The notes: generated from the sequence alone by a model not told the origin. A stretch of 33,761 nucleotides of DNA from Bacteroidota bacterium (GCA_004356305.1 SMXJ01000111.1:1-33761), one strand, 5' to 3'; positions 23,449 through 32,561 are shown, counted from the stretch's first letter. Translations and numbers: made by a program.

Positions 23449-23925
23449 TTAAATTTCTAATTCGTCAAGTTCCTGTCTATAATCATACTGCAGATCCTCG
23501 TGCAGTCCGGTGATCTTATTTTCGATCAATAAGATCTGTCGTTCATATAGATTGACCATTGCGACACTGTTTTTTATGGAAGGCTTGAAATTAATCAGAA
23601 CTTTACAAAAATAGATCAGTAGTTCTACTTCCGTTTCTTTTTTTGATGAATAGCGTATAAATTTTTTGGTCTCTCTCAGAATCTTTCGAATGCTTTTTTT
23701 TACGTAATAGAAACTAGCAGTATTTACTTCTGAAAACCGCTCTGAAATATATTCTTTAACGTGAGTGACATAGCCGGTTTCATCTTCAGCCTCAAAGAGT
23801 AAATAGGTGAGTAACTCCTTATTCTCTTTTTTAAACCGTACCAACCGAAGGCACAATGTTTTCAATTCTTCCGAAGAGCGAAATTCTAATTCTTTTTTGA
23901 TCTGGGAGACGGTGGCCGGTTTCAT
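23449..23925 (-). CDS. Conserved helical protein, unknown function
   Basis: The ATG at 23925 gives 158 residues, MKPATVSQIKKELEFRSSEEL and onward; a TTG at 23946 would add an unconvincing leader. The protein is soluble, highly charged and almost wholly helical, with no signal peptide, membrane helix or catalytic motif that I can see. The segment ELKTLCLRLVRFKKENKELLTYLLFEAED is reminiscent of a flavobacterial protein of unknown role. The hydrophobic periodicity suggests a helical bundle. It may be co-transcribed with arsC downstream, which tells little about function. Confidence 0.75.
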   Translation of the reverse strand: MKPATVSQIKKELEFRSSEELKTLCLRLVRFKKENKELLTYLLFEAEDETGYVTHVKEYISERFSEVNTASFYYVKKSIRKILRETKKFIRYSSKKETEVELLIYFCKVLINFKPSIKNSVAMVNLYERQILLIENKITGLHEDLQYDYRQELDELEI

Positions 23926-24117
23926 AAAAACAGGGATTGCTGGCAATGCCTTTACTATTGATTTAGAAGCAGCAATATACTAAATCGCCTCATGCTTTTA
24001 AGATGGTTCCATCAACTAATTACCTCTGAATATACGATTCAGTCGAAACTCCTCGCGATCTGTAAAAAGGGACCCCCAAACCTATCTTGAACGAGGAAGA
24101 GATGTCGACATACCCTA

Positions 24118-24738
24118 CTAAAGTTCAACTCCCAGATCATCCAGTTGATGTACTAGTTTTTCGGCATTCTTAAAATGAATTCCTTTGATCCCAACTGACT
24201 CACAACCTTTGATATTTTTTGCACTATCATCGATGAATAAGGCTTCATCTCTGTTGATATTGTAACGTGAGATCAATAGTTCATAAATTTCAGGAAAAGG
24301 TTTGCGCATGCCTTCTTGTCCACTTACCAGGATGCCATCGAACCATTGCAGCCATGTGAATTTTGCGATGGCTTTCGGCCAGGTTTCCGAACTCCAATTG
24401 GTAAGCGCCAGTACACGATAATCAGGATCCCCAACAAGTTTTTTTAAGATCCCCAACGTATCTTCATAAGCAAATCCCAGCATTTCTCCCCAACGGCCGT
24501 AATACATTCGAATCAATTCTTCGTATTCCGGGAACATTGTAACGCGCTCTTCGGTAGCCGTTGCAAGCGGATAACCGGCATCCTGATTTGCATTCCAGTC
24601 CCAGGCACAAATGTGATCGAGAAACCAATCCATTTTTACTCTGTCACCCCTAAATTCCTTTAAAAAAACATACTCCGGACTCCAGTCTATGAGCACACCG
24701 CCCAGGTCAAAGATAATGGTGGTGATCTTTTTTTGCAT
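24118..24738 (-). CDS. HAD-superfamily hydrolase (subfamily IA, YihX-like)
   Basis: The 206-residue protein has motif I FDLGGVLIDW (nucleophile Asp in a DLGGV form typical of the YihX branch), a helical cap, motif II LALTNWSSE, motif III Lys in GMRKPFPEIY and motif IV FIDDSAKNIKG. It is expected to be a cytosolic phosphatase; YihX of E. coli acts on alpha-glucose-1-phosphate, but substrate transfer is uncertain. It starts 11 bp after the end of the exported amidohydrolase gene, so the two are co-transcribed. Family sure, substrate unknown. Confidence 0.9.
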   Translation of the reverse strand: MQKKITTIIFDLGGVLIDWSPEYVFLKEFRGDRVKMDWFLDHICAWDWNANQDAGYPLATATEERVTMFPEYEELIRMYYGRWGEMLGFAYEDTLGILKKLVGDPDYRVLALTNWSSETWPKAIAKFTWLQWFDGILVSGQEGMRKPFPEIYELLISRYNINRDEALFIDDSAKNIKGCESVGIKGIHFKNAEKLVHQLDDLGVEL

Positions 24739-24749
24739 AGTGTAATTTA

Positions 24750-25829
24750 CTACTTTGGAAACAAGCTTTTATCCAAACCGGGTACAATACGCAGGGCATT
24801 CTTATAATACACCTTTTTTAAAACATCATCGGGTAGATCCAAGCCATACATGGCCCAAAAGGCATGGTATTTTTTGTGATATGGAAAATACTCATCGTCG
24901 CTTTCCAAAACCCGGAAGTAGGTTGGAAACTCTTCAGGTTTCCAGCTGTCCTTTCCGAAGAGAATTCGGTCCTGGTACTTTATGAAAAAGGCCTTTGCTT
25001 CACGTGGTTGACGGCCCAATTCAGCGATAATAGCGCCAATACCCACATTCATATTGGGTATATCATCAAGCAATTCTCCCAGTTTTCCCAAATCGTTGGC
25101 AAGCCATCCCATATGAGCGTTAATAAACGTAGTATTTGGGTTTTTTCTGAACATATTGTGCTGCTCGTCCATAAGTTGTTCCCAGGGAACAGGATTGTCC
25201 GGGCCACGTTTTCTACGGGGTCGTAGTTTAAGCTCCAGCCACCGTTCGTTATCGCCGTCAAATTCATCCCAAAAAGGCTTGGGGTCGGCTGTATGAATAA
25301 GAACCGGAATTCCCAACTCTCCACATTTAGCCCAAATAGGGTACAGGCGGACATCGTCTACCGCAACTCTTTTCCCCGCCTTATCGGTATATCGTAAACC
25401 AAGGCTTTTATATATCTTAAGCCCCCTCGCACCACTCGCAACATCTTCTTCCAACTGTGACAAGGTTTTTTCTATCCATCCTGTCACACCGATCCCGTCA
25501 AAATCTATGTTGGCAAAAACTACGAATCGATTCGAATAATTATCCTTTATATTTTGCACGCTTTTTTTTAAATCATCTCCGGAGCGTCCACTAAGGTTTA
25601 CCATGATCCTCATATTGAGAATGTCCATTGCCAAAATCACCGGCGTCAGATCCTGATTTGCCATTCGGTATTGATGTCCGTGAACATCGATAAAAGGATA
25701 TTTGGCTTTTGTAAGAATTTCACCGGGAACTACCAGGGTGGAAGCAGGGTTGTATTCTTCGAAGGTAAGATCCTGGGCAAAGGTAACCATGCTAACCAGG
25801 AAAATAAGTAGTGTTATGTTTCGATACAT
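24750..25829 (-). CDS. Exported amidohydrolase (Amidohydro_2 type)
   Basis: The 359-residue protein has a signal peptide (MYRNITLLIFLVSMVTFAQ) and a TIM-barrel metal-dependent hydrolase domain. Metal-site candidates are the first-strand motif FIDVHGHQYR, IHTADP, NAHMGW and the late Asp in FGKDSW, the usual order for the decarboxylase-like Amidohydro_2 branch; the first motif reads HGH where HxH is usual. Export is uncommon for this branch and suggests that the substrate is handled in the periplasm. A HAD hydrolase gene follows after 11 bp. The substrate cannot be inferred. Confidence 0.88.
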   Translation of the reverse strand: MYRNITLLIFLVSMVTFAQDLTFEEYNPASTLVVPGEILTKAKYPFIDVHGHQYRMANQDLTPVILAMDILNMRIMVNLSGRSGDDLKKSVQNIKDNYSNRFVVFANIDFDGIGVTGWIEKTLSQLEEDVASGARGLKIYKSLGLRYTDKAGKRVAVDDVRLYPIWAKCGELGIPVLIHTADPKPFWDEFDGDNERWLELKLRPRRKRGPDNPVPWEQLMDEQHNMFRKNPNTTFINAHMGWLANDLGKLGELLDDIPNMNVGIGAIIAELGRQPREAKAFFIKYQDRILFGKDSWKPEEFPTYFRVLESDDEYFPYHKKYHAFWAMYGLDLPDDVLKKVYYKNALRIVPGLDKSLFPK

Positions 25830-25932
25830 AGAGTCGTTATTTATTCCGCCTTAAATGTAAAAATATGAATAGAAGCTAAGAAGGTTTTAGGATGGGTTTA
25901 ACTTATTTGACCGCTAATTCTAGGAACATCAA

Positions 25933-27040
25933 TTACAGTTCATCGGTTTTCTCACCCTGTCCCGTCATCATTAGATATGCTTTCAAAAAACCGTTGATAT
26001 CTCCATCCAAAACCGCCTCGGTATTTCCGGTTTCATGAGCTGTGCGTACATCCTTCACCAGTTTATAGGGGTGGAGCACATAGTTGCGTATTTGTGAACC
26101 CCACTCGATAGCCATTTTACCGTCCTCGATCGCATCACGTTGAGCCTGTTGTTTACGAAGTTCTATTTCATAGAGTTGTGACTTCAACATCTGCATCGCT
26201 TTTTCACGGTTTTCCAACTGAGAGCGGGTTTCAGAGTTATGTATAACGATCCCACTGGGGTGGTGGGTCAAAATAGCCTTGGTCTCAACCTTGTTGACAT
26301 TCTGTCCACCGGCACCACCACTACGGGCGAAGTCCCAGGAGATCTCGGCCGGGTTTATATCTATCTCGATGCTGTCATCTACGAGTGGATACACATATAC
26401 ACTTGCAAAACTTGTATGCCTTTTCGCGTTGCTGTCAAAAGGTGATATACGGACCAGGCGGTGGACACCGTTTTCACTTTTTAACCAACCGAAGGCGAAT
26501 TCTCCTTCTATTTCGAGGGTGACTGTTTTTATACCTGCCACGTCTCCGGCCTGATAGTTGAGCTCCTTTACTTTATAGCCGTTTTTCTCAGCCCACATCA
26601 TATACATACGCATGAGCATTTGTGCCCAGTCGCAGCTTTCGGTACCACCGGCTCCGGCTGTTATTTGAAGTACAGCGCTCAGATCGTCTCCTTCCTCGCT
26701 CAACATATTCCGGAATTCCAGTGCTTCGATAGATTCCAATGCCTGGGTGTAGCTGGCTTCGACATTTTTTGCTTCACCTTCGCCTTCTTTGAAGAATTCA
26801 TAGATCACTTCAGCATCATCGGTTAAATGAATGGCTTTTTCATAGTCCCCCACCCATTTCTTTTTGTTCCGAAGCAGCCTCATAAAAGCCTCGGCCTCTT
26901 GTGGGTTATTCCAAAAATTAGGGTCAAATGTTTTCTCCTCGTCGTTGGAGATCTCTATGCGTTTGCCTTCAACGTCAAAGATACCTCCTCAACGCATCCA
27001 GGCGATTTCTAAGATCTGTTAAGTGATCGGTTGTCATCAT
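25933..27040 (-). CDS. prfB: Peptide chain release factor 2, programmed +1 frameshift
   Basis: RF2 ends translation at UAA and UGA. The gene starts at ATG 27040 (a second ATG follows at once), reads 21 codons to CTT, then meets an in-frame TGA at 26977-26975. Shifting +1 over the T continues with GAC at 26976 and yields a 368-residue protein, the normal RF2 length. The RF2 stop-codon motif SPF (about residues 199-201) and the peptidyl-hydrolysis motif GGQ (about 244-246) are intact. Without the shift only a 21-residue peptide results, and naive ORF calling would begin at an internal ATG (26883). Autoregulation follows: low RF2 slows UGA recognition and favours the shift. The amidohydrolase gene lies downstream on the same strand, 103 bp away. 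Confidence 0.97.
26974..26989 (-). promoter_or_regulatory. prfB recoding site
   Basis: The minus strand reads AGGAGG-TAT-CTT-TGA-C. The Shine-Dalgarno-like AGGAGG is 3 nt from the slippery CTT, exactly the spacing of the E. coli site (AGGGGG-TAT-CTT-TGA-C). Confidence 0.95.
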
Positions 27041-27175
27041 AATTTTGTCCGCCCTTTTACTATCACTTTGGATAAACTCCGGCGGAAATATTTGGTTAAA
27101 CACTAAGAATTTGATGTAAAAATAGAATTAAACTTTTCAAGCCGAAATAAATTTAAAGATATTTTAGTAGTTTAG

Positions 27176-27325
27176 ATGGCTCCCCTATTTAAATCATTGT
27201 TAATTATGATAAGAAATACCTTTGAAAGTTATCCGGAGAAGTATAAGATGAGCAGAACGCAAAATTTTTCTGATGAAAACCCGATTGTGAGCTATGAATG
27301 TTCGGTTTTTAGCGACACAAAATAA
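27176..27325 (+). CDS. Possible 49-residue (or shorter) ORF in the prfB upstream gap
   Basis: The 342-bp gap between prfB and the next plus-strand gene contains one ATG-started frame of 49 codons, with in-frame ATGs also at 27206 (39 residues) and 27248 (25 residues, MSRTQNFSDENP and onward). The product is polar, with no signal peptide or known motif. A promoter-like element at 27197-27224 lies inside the longer forms, so only the 25-residue form would be in that transcript. It may be a small gene, a leader peptide or chance. The rest of the gap is AT-rich without visible genes. Confidence 0.25.
   Translation: MAPLFKSLLIMIRNTFESYPEKYKMSRTQNFSDENPIVSYECSVFSDTK
27197..27224 (+). promoter_or_regulatory. 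Candidate promoter for the 27.4-29.0 kb genes
   Basis: TTG (27197-27199) and TACCTTTG (27217-27224) are 17 bp apart. The next secure start codon is at 27383, giving a leader of about 150 nt that could contain the 25-residue ORF. Confidence 0.45.
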
Positions 27326-27382
27326 AGATCGAAGTAGGAATCTTGCTTCATAAAACCTGGATAAAAAAAATAATTTCACGAC

Positions 27383-28000
27383 ATGAAAAAAATTGTACTT
27401 CTATCGGCGATATGTATCACAAGCCTCGGCTTTGGTCAAAATGATGAAGGGTACGTCGATGACCTGACTCAGGAGTTTACTCAAAAGCTAGGCGAGCGAA
27501 ACATCACAAATTATTATACGGTTAAGCGTTATTGTTCAGGAATGATAGAGATGTTTAAATTACCAGGAAGAGTATGTACTTCCAAAGGCACTTATTTTGA
27601 AGTGTATGTAGTTTGGAAGGAAGAGGATGGGGCGTTCATCAAAAAAATTGACAATTGCAGCTTGTATTATAGTGTAAGGCTTTCAGATGATAAGTTGTAT
27701 GATTTTTTTATTTCCAATCGCAACGCTTTGGAAAGTGAAGTGCTAAAGAAATATAAATCTGCTACTTACTCGGGCGAACCGGAATTGCGGAAAAAACCAC
27801 AGCCGTGTTTTAGAAGTTTTCAGTTTACCGAAGGGGAAACAACTTATTCCAAGAGCTATAATTTATTCGATATTAGTAATGATAGCGATGGGGAAAATCT
27901 GAATTATGAATTCAATAACCGATTAAAAGTGGTTATACTAGACTCGATGTTAGATGAAGTATTGGCTGTTTCCGAAGATAAAATGAAACGACAAATTTAA
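27383..28000 (+). CDS. Secreted protein, unknown function
   Basis: The 205-residue product has a signal peptide (MKKIVLLSAICITSLGFGQ). The mature protein is mixed alpha/beta, with four cysteines (in RYCSG, RVCTS, DNCSL and QPCFR) that could form two disulfides after export, and a Tyr-rich segment (NNYYTVKRY-like). I recognise no family. It lies 16 bp before the threonine aldolase gene, so both are probably on one transcript, but an exported protein and a cytosolic enzyme give no shared function. Confidence 0.75.
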   Translation: MKKIVLLSAICITSLGFGQNDEGYVDDLTQEFTQKLGERNITNYYTVKRYCSGMIEMFKLPGRVCTSKGTYFEVYVVWKEEDGAFIKKIDNCSLYYSVRLSDDKLYDFFISNRNALESEVLKKYKSATYSGEPELRKKPQPCFRSFQFTEGETTYSKSYNLFDISNDSDGENLNYEFNNRLKVVILDSMLDEVLAVSEDKMKRQI

Positions 28001-28016
28001 AGGATATCCATAAATA

Positions 28017-29039
28017 ATGATTGACCTAAGAAGTGATACAGTAACTAAACCAACACCTGAAATGCTTCAATATATATTGAAAGCGGAAGTGGGAGATGAC
28101 GTATATAAAGAAGATCCTACGGTGAACGAACTCGAACGCAGAATGACCGAGTTGTTTGAAATGGATGAAGCCTTGTTCTTTCCCAGTGGGAGTATGGCGA
28201 ACCAGGCGGCCATAAAACTACACACCCAGCCCGGAGAACAACTTATTTGTCACAACTATTCACACGTATTTAATTATGAGGGCGGTGGTGTTTCCTTTAA
28301 CAGTGGTGTTTCTTGCAAACTTATCGATGGAGATAGAGGGATGATCACCGCATCAAGCGTGGAAGCCGCTATCAATCCCCCGGATTTTTATCACAGCCCG
28401 TTAACATCTTTGGTATGTGTTGAGAATACGACTAACAAAGGAGGGGGAGCCTGTTATGAATTCTCCGAACTGGAAAAGATAAAGTCTGTTTGTGATAATC
28501 ACGGACTCAAATACCATCTTGACGGCGCTCGATTGATGAATGCATTGGTGGCCAAGAATGAAGATCCAACGCGGTACGGATTGTTATTCGATACTATTTC
28601 TGTGTGTTTTAGCAAAGGCCTGGGTGCACCACTTGGAACCGTTTTAATCGGGAAAAAAGAAGTAATGCAAAATGCGATACGAGTTCGAAAAGTATTGGGT
28701 GGAGGCATGCGGCAAATTGGATATATGGCTGCTGCCGGACTCTATGCTTTGGATAACAATATTGAGCGCCTGGCTGAAGACCACCAGCGAGCGCTGGAAA
28801 TAGCTTTGGTTCTAAAAGGACTGGCATATATTAAAGATGTTGAAACAACAGAAACCAATATTGTGATCTTTCAGTTGGAAGATGATATAAAAGATGAGAA
28901 GTTCATAAACGACCTGGCAGCGCAACATATAAAGATAAGTGATATGGGACAAGGGAAATTGCGTATGGTTACCCATCTCGACTACACTCAGGAAATGCAT
29001 GAAACACTTTTGGAAATATTAGATGATTATAGCAAATAA
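28017..29039 (+). CDS. ltaE: Low-specificity L-threonine aldolase
   Basis: This PLP enzyme cleaves L-threonine or L-allo-threonine to glycine and acetaldehyde in the cytosol. The 340 residues begin with the family signature MIDLRSDTVTKPTPEML; other marks are EVGDDVYKEDPTVNELE, the PLP-pairing LDGAR in KYHLDGARLMNA and the Schiff-base Lys200 in CFSKGLGAPLG. Fold type I aminotransferase-like. The upstream secreted-protein gene ends 16 bp before it, and a terminator overlaps its stop codon. Allo-threonine preference cannot be read from the sequence. Confident call. Confidence 0.95.
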   Translation: MIDLRSDTVTKPTPEMLQYILKAEVGDDVYKEDPTVNELERRMTELFEMDEALFFPSGSMANQAAIKLHTQPGEQLICHNYSHVFNYEGGGVSFNSGVSCKLIDGDRGMITASSVEAAINPPDFYHSPLTSLVCVENTTNKGGGACYEFSELEKIKSVCDNHGLKYHLDGARLMNALVAKNEDPTRYGLLFDTISVCFSKGLGAPLGTVLIGKKEVMQNAIRVRKVLGGGMRQIGYMAAAGLYALDNNIERLAEDHQRALEIALVLKGLAYIKDVETTETNIVIFQLEDDIKDEKFINDLAAQHIKISDMGQGKLRMVTHLDYTQEMHETLLEILDDYSK

Positions 29040-29080
29040 AAAAAGCTCTTCCGGATAACTATATGGAGGAACTTTTTTTA
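29039..29080 (+). terminator. Terminator after threonine aldolase
   Basis: A 14-bp stem (AAAAAAGCTCTTCC 29039-29052 / GGAGGAACTTTTTT 29065-29078) with one mismatch and a 12-nt loop merges into a T run. Its A-rich arm starts within the stop codon. Confidence 0.8.
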
Positions 29081-29179
29081 TTTACCCATCATTCCGATAA
29101 TATCACCAAACATGATTTTGATTTTTTAATTGACCACAAATTTACTATTTTGGATGACTATTAAAAAAACTAACGACCG

Positions 29180-31315
29180 ATGAAATATATTGCCTTCATT
29201 TCACTACTATCACTTATTTTTGCAACTTCCTGTAATAATAAAGAAACTTCAGAAACACCCATGATTATAATGGCTCCAAAAGCAGATAAAATTACAAAGA
29301 ACCTGGAAATGCATGATGATCTGCGTGTCGATAACTATTATTGGCTCAATGACAGGGATAATGAAGAGGTAATTGATTATCTGGAAAGAGAGAACGACTA
29401 CTATAATAAAATGACAGCTCACACTAAAGACTTTCAAAAGGATCTGTTTGAAGAGATGAAAGGTCGTATTAAAGAAGACGATGAGTCGGTTCCTTATTTT
29501 TATAACGGCTACTATTATATCACCCGATTTGAAACGGGCAAGGATTATCCAATTTATTCACGAAAGAAAGATTCGTTGGAGGCCGAGGAAGAGGTTATGT
29601 TCGATGTGAACGAAATGGCCAAAGATTATTCCTACTATAATTTACGAGGCCTCAATATAAGTCCGGATAATAAATGGGTAGCATTTGGGGTTGATACATT
29701 GAGCCGTAGAAAGTACACACTTTATATCAAAAATCTGGAAACCGGAGAAATCCTTAGTGACTCTATCACCCTAACCACGGGCGACTCTACTTGGGCAAAT
29801 GATAATAAGACTCTTTTTTACACCAGGAAAGATGAGCAAACGCTTCGTTCGAACAAAATTTACAAACACAAGCTGGGGCATGAGTCCTCGAAAGATGTTT
29901 TAATTTATACCGAAGAAGATGAGACCTTCGGAACTTATGTGTACAAGACCAAAAGTGATAAATATCTGGTGATCGGCAGCTACAGTACTTTGACTTCCGA
30001 ATTTCAGATCCTGGACGCGAATACTCCGGATGCGAAATTTAAAATATTCCAGTCCAGAACACGCGGATTGGAATATGGTATCTCTCACTTCGGAAGTGAT
30101 TTTTATATAGTAACGAATAAAGATGATGCGACCAATTTTAAACTCATGAAGACTGATGAAAATGCCACCGGTATGGAAAATTGGGAGGAATTGATCGAAC
30201 ATCGACCTGAAGTACTTCTGGAAGGCATCGATATATTTAAGGACTATTTGGTGTTGAGTGAACGGAATAATGGTTTGAATAAAATACGTATCAAGCGTTG
30301 GGATGATGCCGAAGATTACTACCTGCCATTCGACAACGAAACCTATACAGCGGATACATTTCAAAATATAGAATTTAATACTAAGATCCTTCGCTATAAT
30401 TATAATTCGTTGACGACTCCTTCTTCCGTGATCGATTTCAATATGGAAACGCAGGAAAAAGATGTCAAGAAAGAAACCGAAGTATTGGGCGGGAAATTCA
30501 ATAAAGATAATTATGAGTCCAAGCGCATATGGGCAACAGCTGCAGATGGCACAAAAATCCCTGTTTCTATGGTCTATAGGAAAGGAATGAAGCTAAATGG
30601 CGAGAATCCACTGCTTTTGTATGCTTATGGCTCCTATGGAGCAACCATAGACCCATATTTCTCCTCAGTGCGTCTAAGTCTGCTGGATCGTGGCTTTATC
30701 TATGCTATCGCTCATGTCCGGGGGGGTCAGTATTTGGGTCGTGAGTGGTATGAAAATGGAAAATTATTATTCAAAAAGAACACCTTCACCGATTTTGTAG
30801 ATGCCTCGAAGTATCTCATTTCTGAAAAATATACGTCCAAAGATCATCTTTATGCCTCAGGAGGGTCCGCGGGAGGTTTATTGATGGGCGCGATAGTGAA
30901 CATTGCACCGGAGATCTATAACGGTGTTGTAGCCGCAGTTCCATTTGTGGATATTGTTACCACTATGCTGGATGATACGATCCCTTTAACCACCGGGGAA
31001 TATGACGAATGGGGGAATCCGAACGAAAAGGAATATTATGATTATATTAAATCATATTCTCCTTACGACAATGTAGAGGCCAAATCCTATCCAAATATGC
31101 TTGTAACCACGGGACTTCACGACTCACAAGTTCAATATTGGGAACCTGCGAAATGGGTTGCTAAATTGCGAGATTACAAAACGGGAAATAATTTATTGCT
31201 GCTGCATACGAACATGGACGCAGGACACGGCGGTGCATCGGGTCGTTTTGAGGCACTAAAAGAAGTGGCCATGGATTATGGGTTTTTACTCGATATGGAA
31301 GGAATTAAAGAGTAA
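29180..31315 (+). CDS. ptrB: S9 family oligopeptidase B-type peptidase, lipoprotein
   Basis: The 711-residue serine peptidase has a seven-blade beta-propeller (about 75-420) and an alpha/beta-hydrolase domain (about 440-705). The catalytic triad is Ser563 in GGSAGG, Asp648 in GLHDSQVQYWEP and His683 in AGHGG. The sequence follows oligopeptidase B (protease II), which cuts short peptides after Arg or Lys. Unlike the cytosolic E. coli enzyme, this one begins MKYIAFISLLSLIFATSC, a lipoprotein signal with the acylated Cys at 18, so it is probably envelope-anchored and may digest imported peptides in the periplasm or at the surface. It stands alone between a terminator and the next promoter. Confidence 0.93.
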   Translation: MKYIAFISLLSLIFATSCNNKETSETPMIIMAPKADKITKNLEMHDDLRVDNYYWLNDRDNEEVIDYLERENDYYNKMTAHTKDFQKDLFEEMKGRIKEDDESVPYFYNGYYYITRFETGKDYPIYSRKKDSLEAEEEVMFDVNEMAKDYSYYNLRGLNISPDNKWVAFGVDTLSRRKYTLYIKNLETGEILSDSITLTTGDSTWANDNKTLFYTRKDEQTLRSNKIYKHKLGHESSKDVLIYTEEDETFGTYVYKTKSDKYLVIGSYSTLTSEFQILDANTPDAKFKIFQSRTRGLEYGISHFGSDFYIVTNKDDATNFKLMKTDENATGMENWEELIEHRPEVLLEGIDIFKDYLVLSERNNGLNKIRIKRWDDAEDYYLPFDNETYTADTFQNIEFNTKILRYNYNSLTTPSSVIDFNMETQEKDVKKETEVLGGKFNKDNYESKRIWATAADGTKIPVSMVYRKGMKLNGENPLLLYAYGSYGATIDPYFSSVRLSLLDRGFIYAIAHVRGGQYLGREWYENGKLLFKKNTFTDFVDASKYLISEKYTSKDHLYASGGSAGGLLMGAIVNIAPEIYNGVVAAVPFVDIVTTMLDDTIPLTTGEYDEWGNPNEKEYYDYIKSYSPYDNVEAKSYPNMLVTTGLHDSQVQYWEPAKWVAKLRDYKTGNNLLLLHTNMDAGHGGASGRFEALKEVAMDYGFLLDMEGIKE

Positions 31316-31330
31316 TTCAAAATTTTGAAG

Positions 31331-31338
31331 TACCTTTG
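31331..31338 (+). promoter_or_regulatory. Candidate -7 box for the CBS-like gene
   Basis: TACCTTTG matches the TAnnTTTG form, 52 bp before the start codon; no clear TTG lies at the right distance upstream. Confidence 0.35.
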
Positions 31339-31390
31339 TCCTGATTTAAATGATAGGACAATTCCTTGATTTTTAATTAAAACTCCCTAT

Positions 31391-32425
31391 ATGAAGAACA
31401 TACAGGCTCAAGAAAATGTGTTGGAACTTATTGGAAATACTCCCCTAATTAAGATTAGTCGCATAACTTCACAAATGGCCGGTAATTTTTATGCTAAAGT
31501 CGAAGCATTTAACCCCGGGCATTCCGTAAAAGACCGAATTGCACTTTATATCATCGAAGAAGCCGAAAAGGAGGGTATCCTTAAACCCGGATATACTATT
31601 ATCGAAACCACAAGTGGTAATACCGGTTTTAGCGTTGCTATGGTGAGCATTTTAAAAGGATATAAATGTATTTTGGCAGTAAGTTCAAAATCCTCTTCCG
31701 AAAAAATAGATATGTTGAAGACCATGGGTGCAAAAGTGTATGTTTGTCCTGCCCATGTACAAGCAGATGATCCCAGATCGTATTATGAAGTTGCAAAACA
31801 ACTACAAAGAGATACACCCAATTCAATATATATCAATCAATATTTCAATGAGCAGAACATAGATGCTCACTATCATACTACCGGACCGGAAATTTGGGAT
31901 CAAACAAACGGTAAGATCACTCATTTGGTGGCTTGCAGTGGAACCGGAGGTACTATTTCGGGGACGGGTCGTTTCTTAAAAGAACAAAACCCATCTATCA
32001 AAATAATAGGGATTGATGCCTATGGATCTGTAATTCAGAAATACCATGAAACCGGAGAATTTGATAAGGATGAGATCTATCCTTACCGTATTGAAGGTCT
32101 GGGTAAGAATTTAATACCTTCGGCAACCGATTTTGATTGTATCGATTCGTTTACCAAAGTGACCGATGAAGAAAGTGCCCATACCGCACGGGAACTGGCC
32201 AAAACCGAAGGGTTGTTTTTAGGCTATACAAGTGGTGCGGCGATGCAAGGAATAAAACAATTGAGTGAAGAAGGGGCTTTTGACACAGAAAGTGTAGTTG
32301 TGGTTATATTCCCGGATCATGGGTCGCGATATATGGGCAAGGTCTATAACGATAAATGGATGGCGCAACAAGGATTTATGGATGCCGAATCTCTAAAAGC
32401 GGAGTCGATTCAATACATAAAGTAA
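31391..32425 (+). CDS. Cysteine synthase / cystathionine beta-synthase-like PLP enzyme
   Basis: This 344-residue fold type II PLP enzyme makes cysteine or cystathionine by beta-replacement of serine or O-acetylserine. It has the start [12 protein letters not shown], the PLP Lys47 in HSVKDRIA, the substrate loop [11 protein letters not shown], the phosphate-binding loop [10 protein letters not shown] and GYTSGAA near the end. The long central segment with [22 protein letters not shown] and the [18 protein letters not shown] stretch look closer to CBS than to CysK; there is no C-terminal CBS regulatory domain. It is followed by its own terminator and then by a serine-using enzyme. Which reaction it performs is not settled by the sequence. 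Confidence 0.9.
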   Translation: MKNIQAQENVLELIGNTPLIKISRITSQMAGNFYAKVEAFNPGHSVKDRIALYIIEEAEKEGILKPGYTIIETTSGNTGFSVAMVSILKGYKCILAVSSKSSSEKIDMLKTMGAKVYVCPAHVQADDPRSYYEVAKQLQRDTPNSIYINQYFNEQNIDAHYHTTGPEIWDQTNGKITHLVACSGTGGTISGTGRFLKEQNPSIKIIGIDAYGSVIQKYHETGEFDKDEIYPYRIEGLGKNLIPSATDFDCIDSFTKVTDEESAHTARELAKTEGLFLGYTSGAAMQGIKQLSEEGAFDTESVVVVIFPDHGSRYMGKVYNDKWMAQQGFMDAESLKAESIQYIK

Positions 32426-32447
32426 TAGAAAATAAGTATTTATATAT

Positions 32448-32474
32448 ACCGCTACTGAATGTAGCGGTTTTTTT
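32448..32474 (+). terminator. Terminator after the CBS-like gene
   Basis: A perfect 8-bp stem (ACCGCTAC / GTAGCGGT) with a 5-nt loop is followed by seven T, 23 bp past the stop codon. Confidence 0.92.
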
Positions 32475-32524
32475 ATGTTAATTTCTTTCTAAATAATGAG
32501 TATGGCTATCCTACATAAAATACT

Positions 32525-32532
32525 TATTTTTG
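32525..32532 (+). promoter_or_regulatory. Candidate -7 box for the SPT-like gene
   Basis: TATTTTTG matches TAnnTTTG, 29 bp before the ATG at 32562; no clear -33 TTG is seen. Confidence 0.35.
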
Positions 32533-32561
32533 CAACTCGTATTTGAAATTAATTCAAATTG

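Noticed and set aside
23034-23925. Arsenic-resistance operon
   Set aside because: Only an arsC-like gene is present; there is no arsR, arsB or acr3, and its upstream neighbour is an unrelated helical protein.
24011-24045. Small palindrome CTGAAT/ATTCAG as a terminator
   Set aside because: The stem is only 6 bp with no T run; it is no stronger than expected by chance in AT-rich DNA.
25933-26883. prfB as an N-terminally truncated or broken gene
   Set aside because: The apparent loss of ~50 residues is explained by a canonical +1 recoding site and an intact upstream 21-codon segment; total length and motifs are normal.
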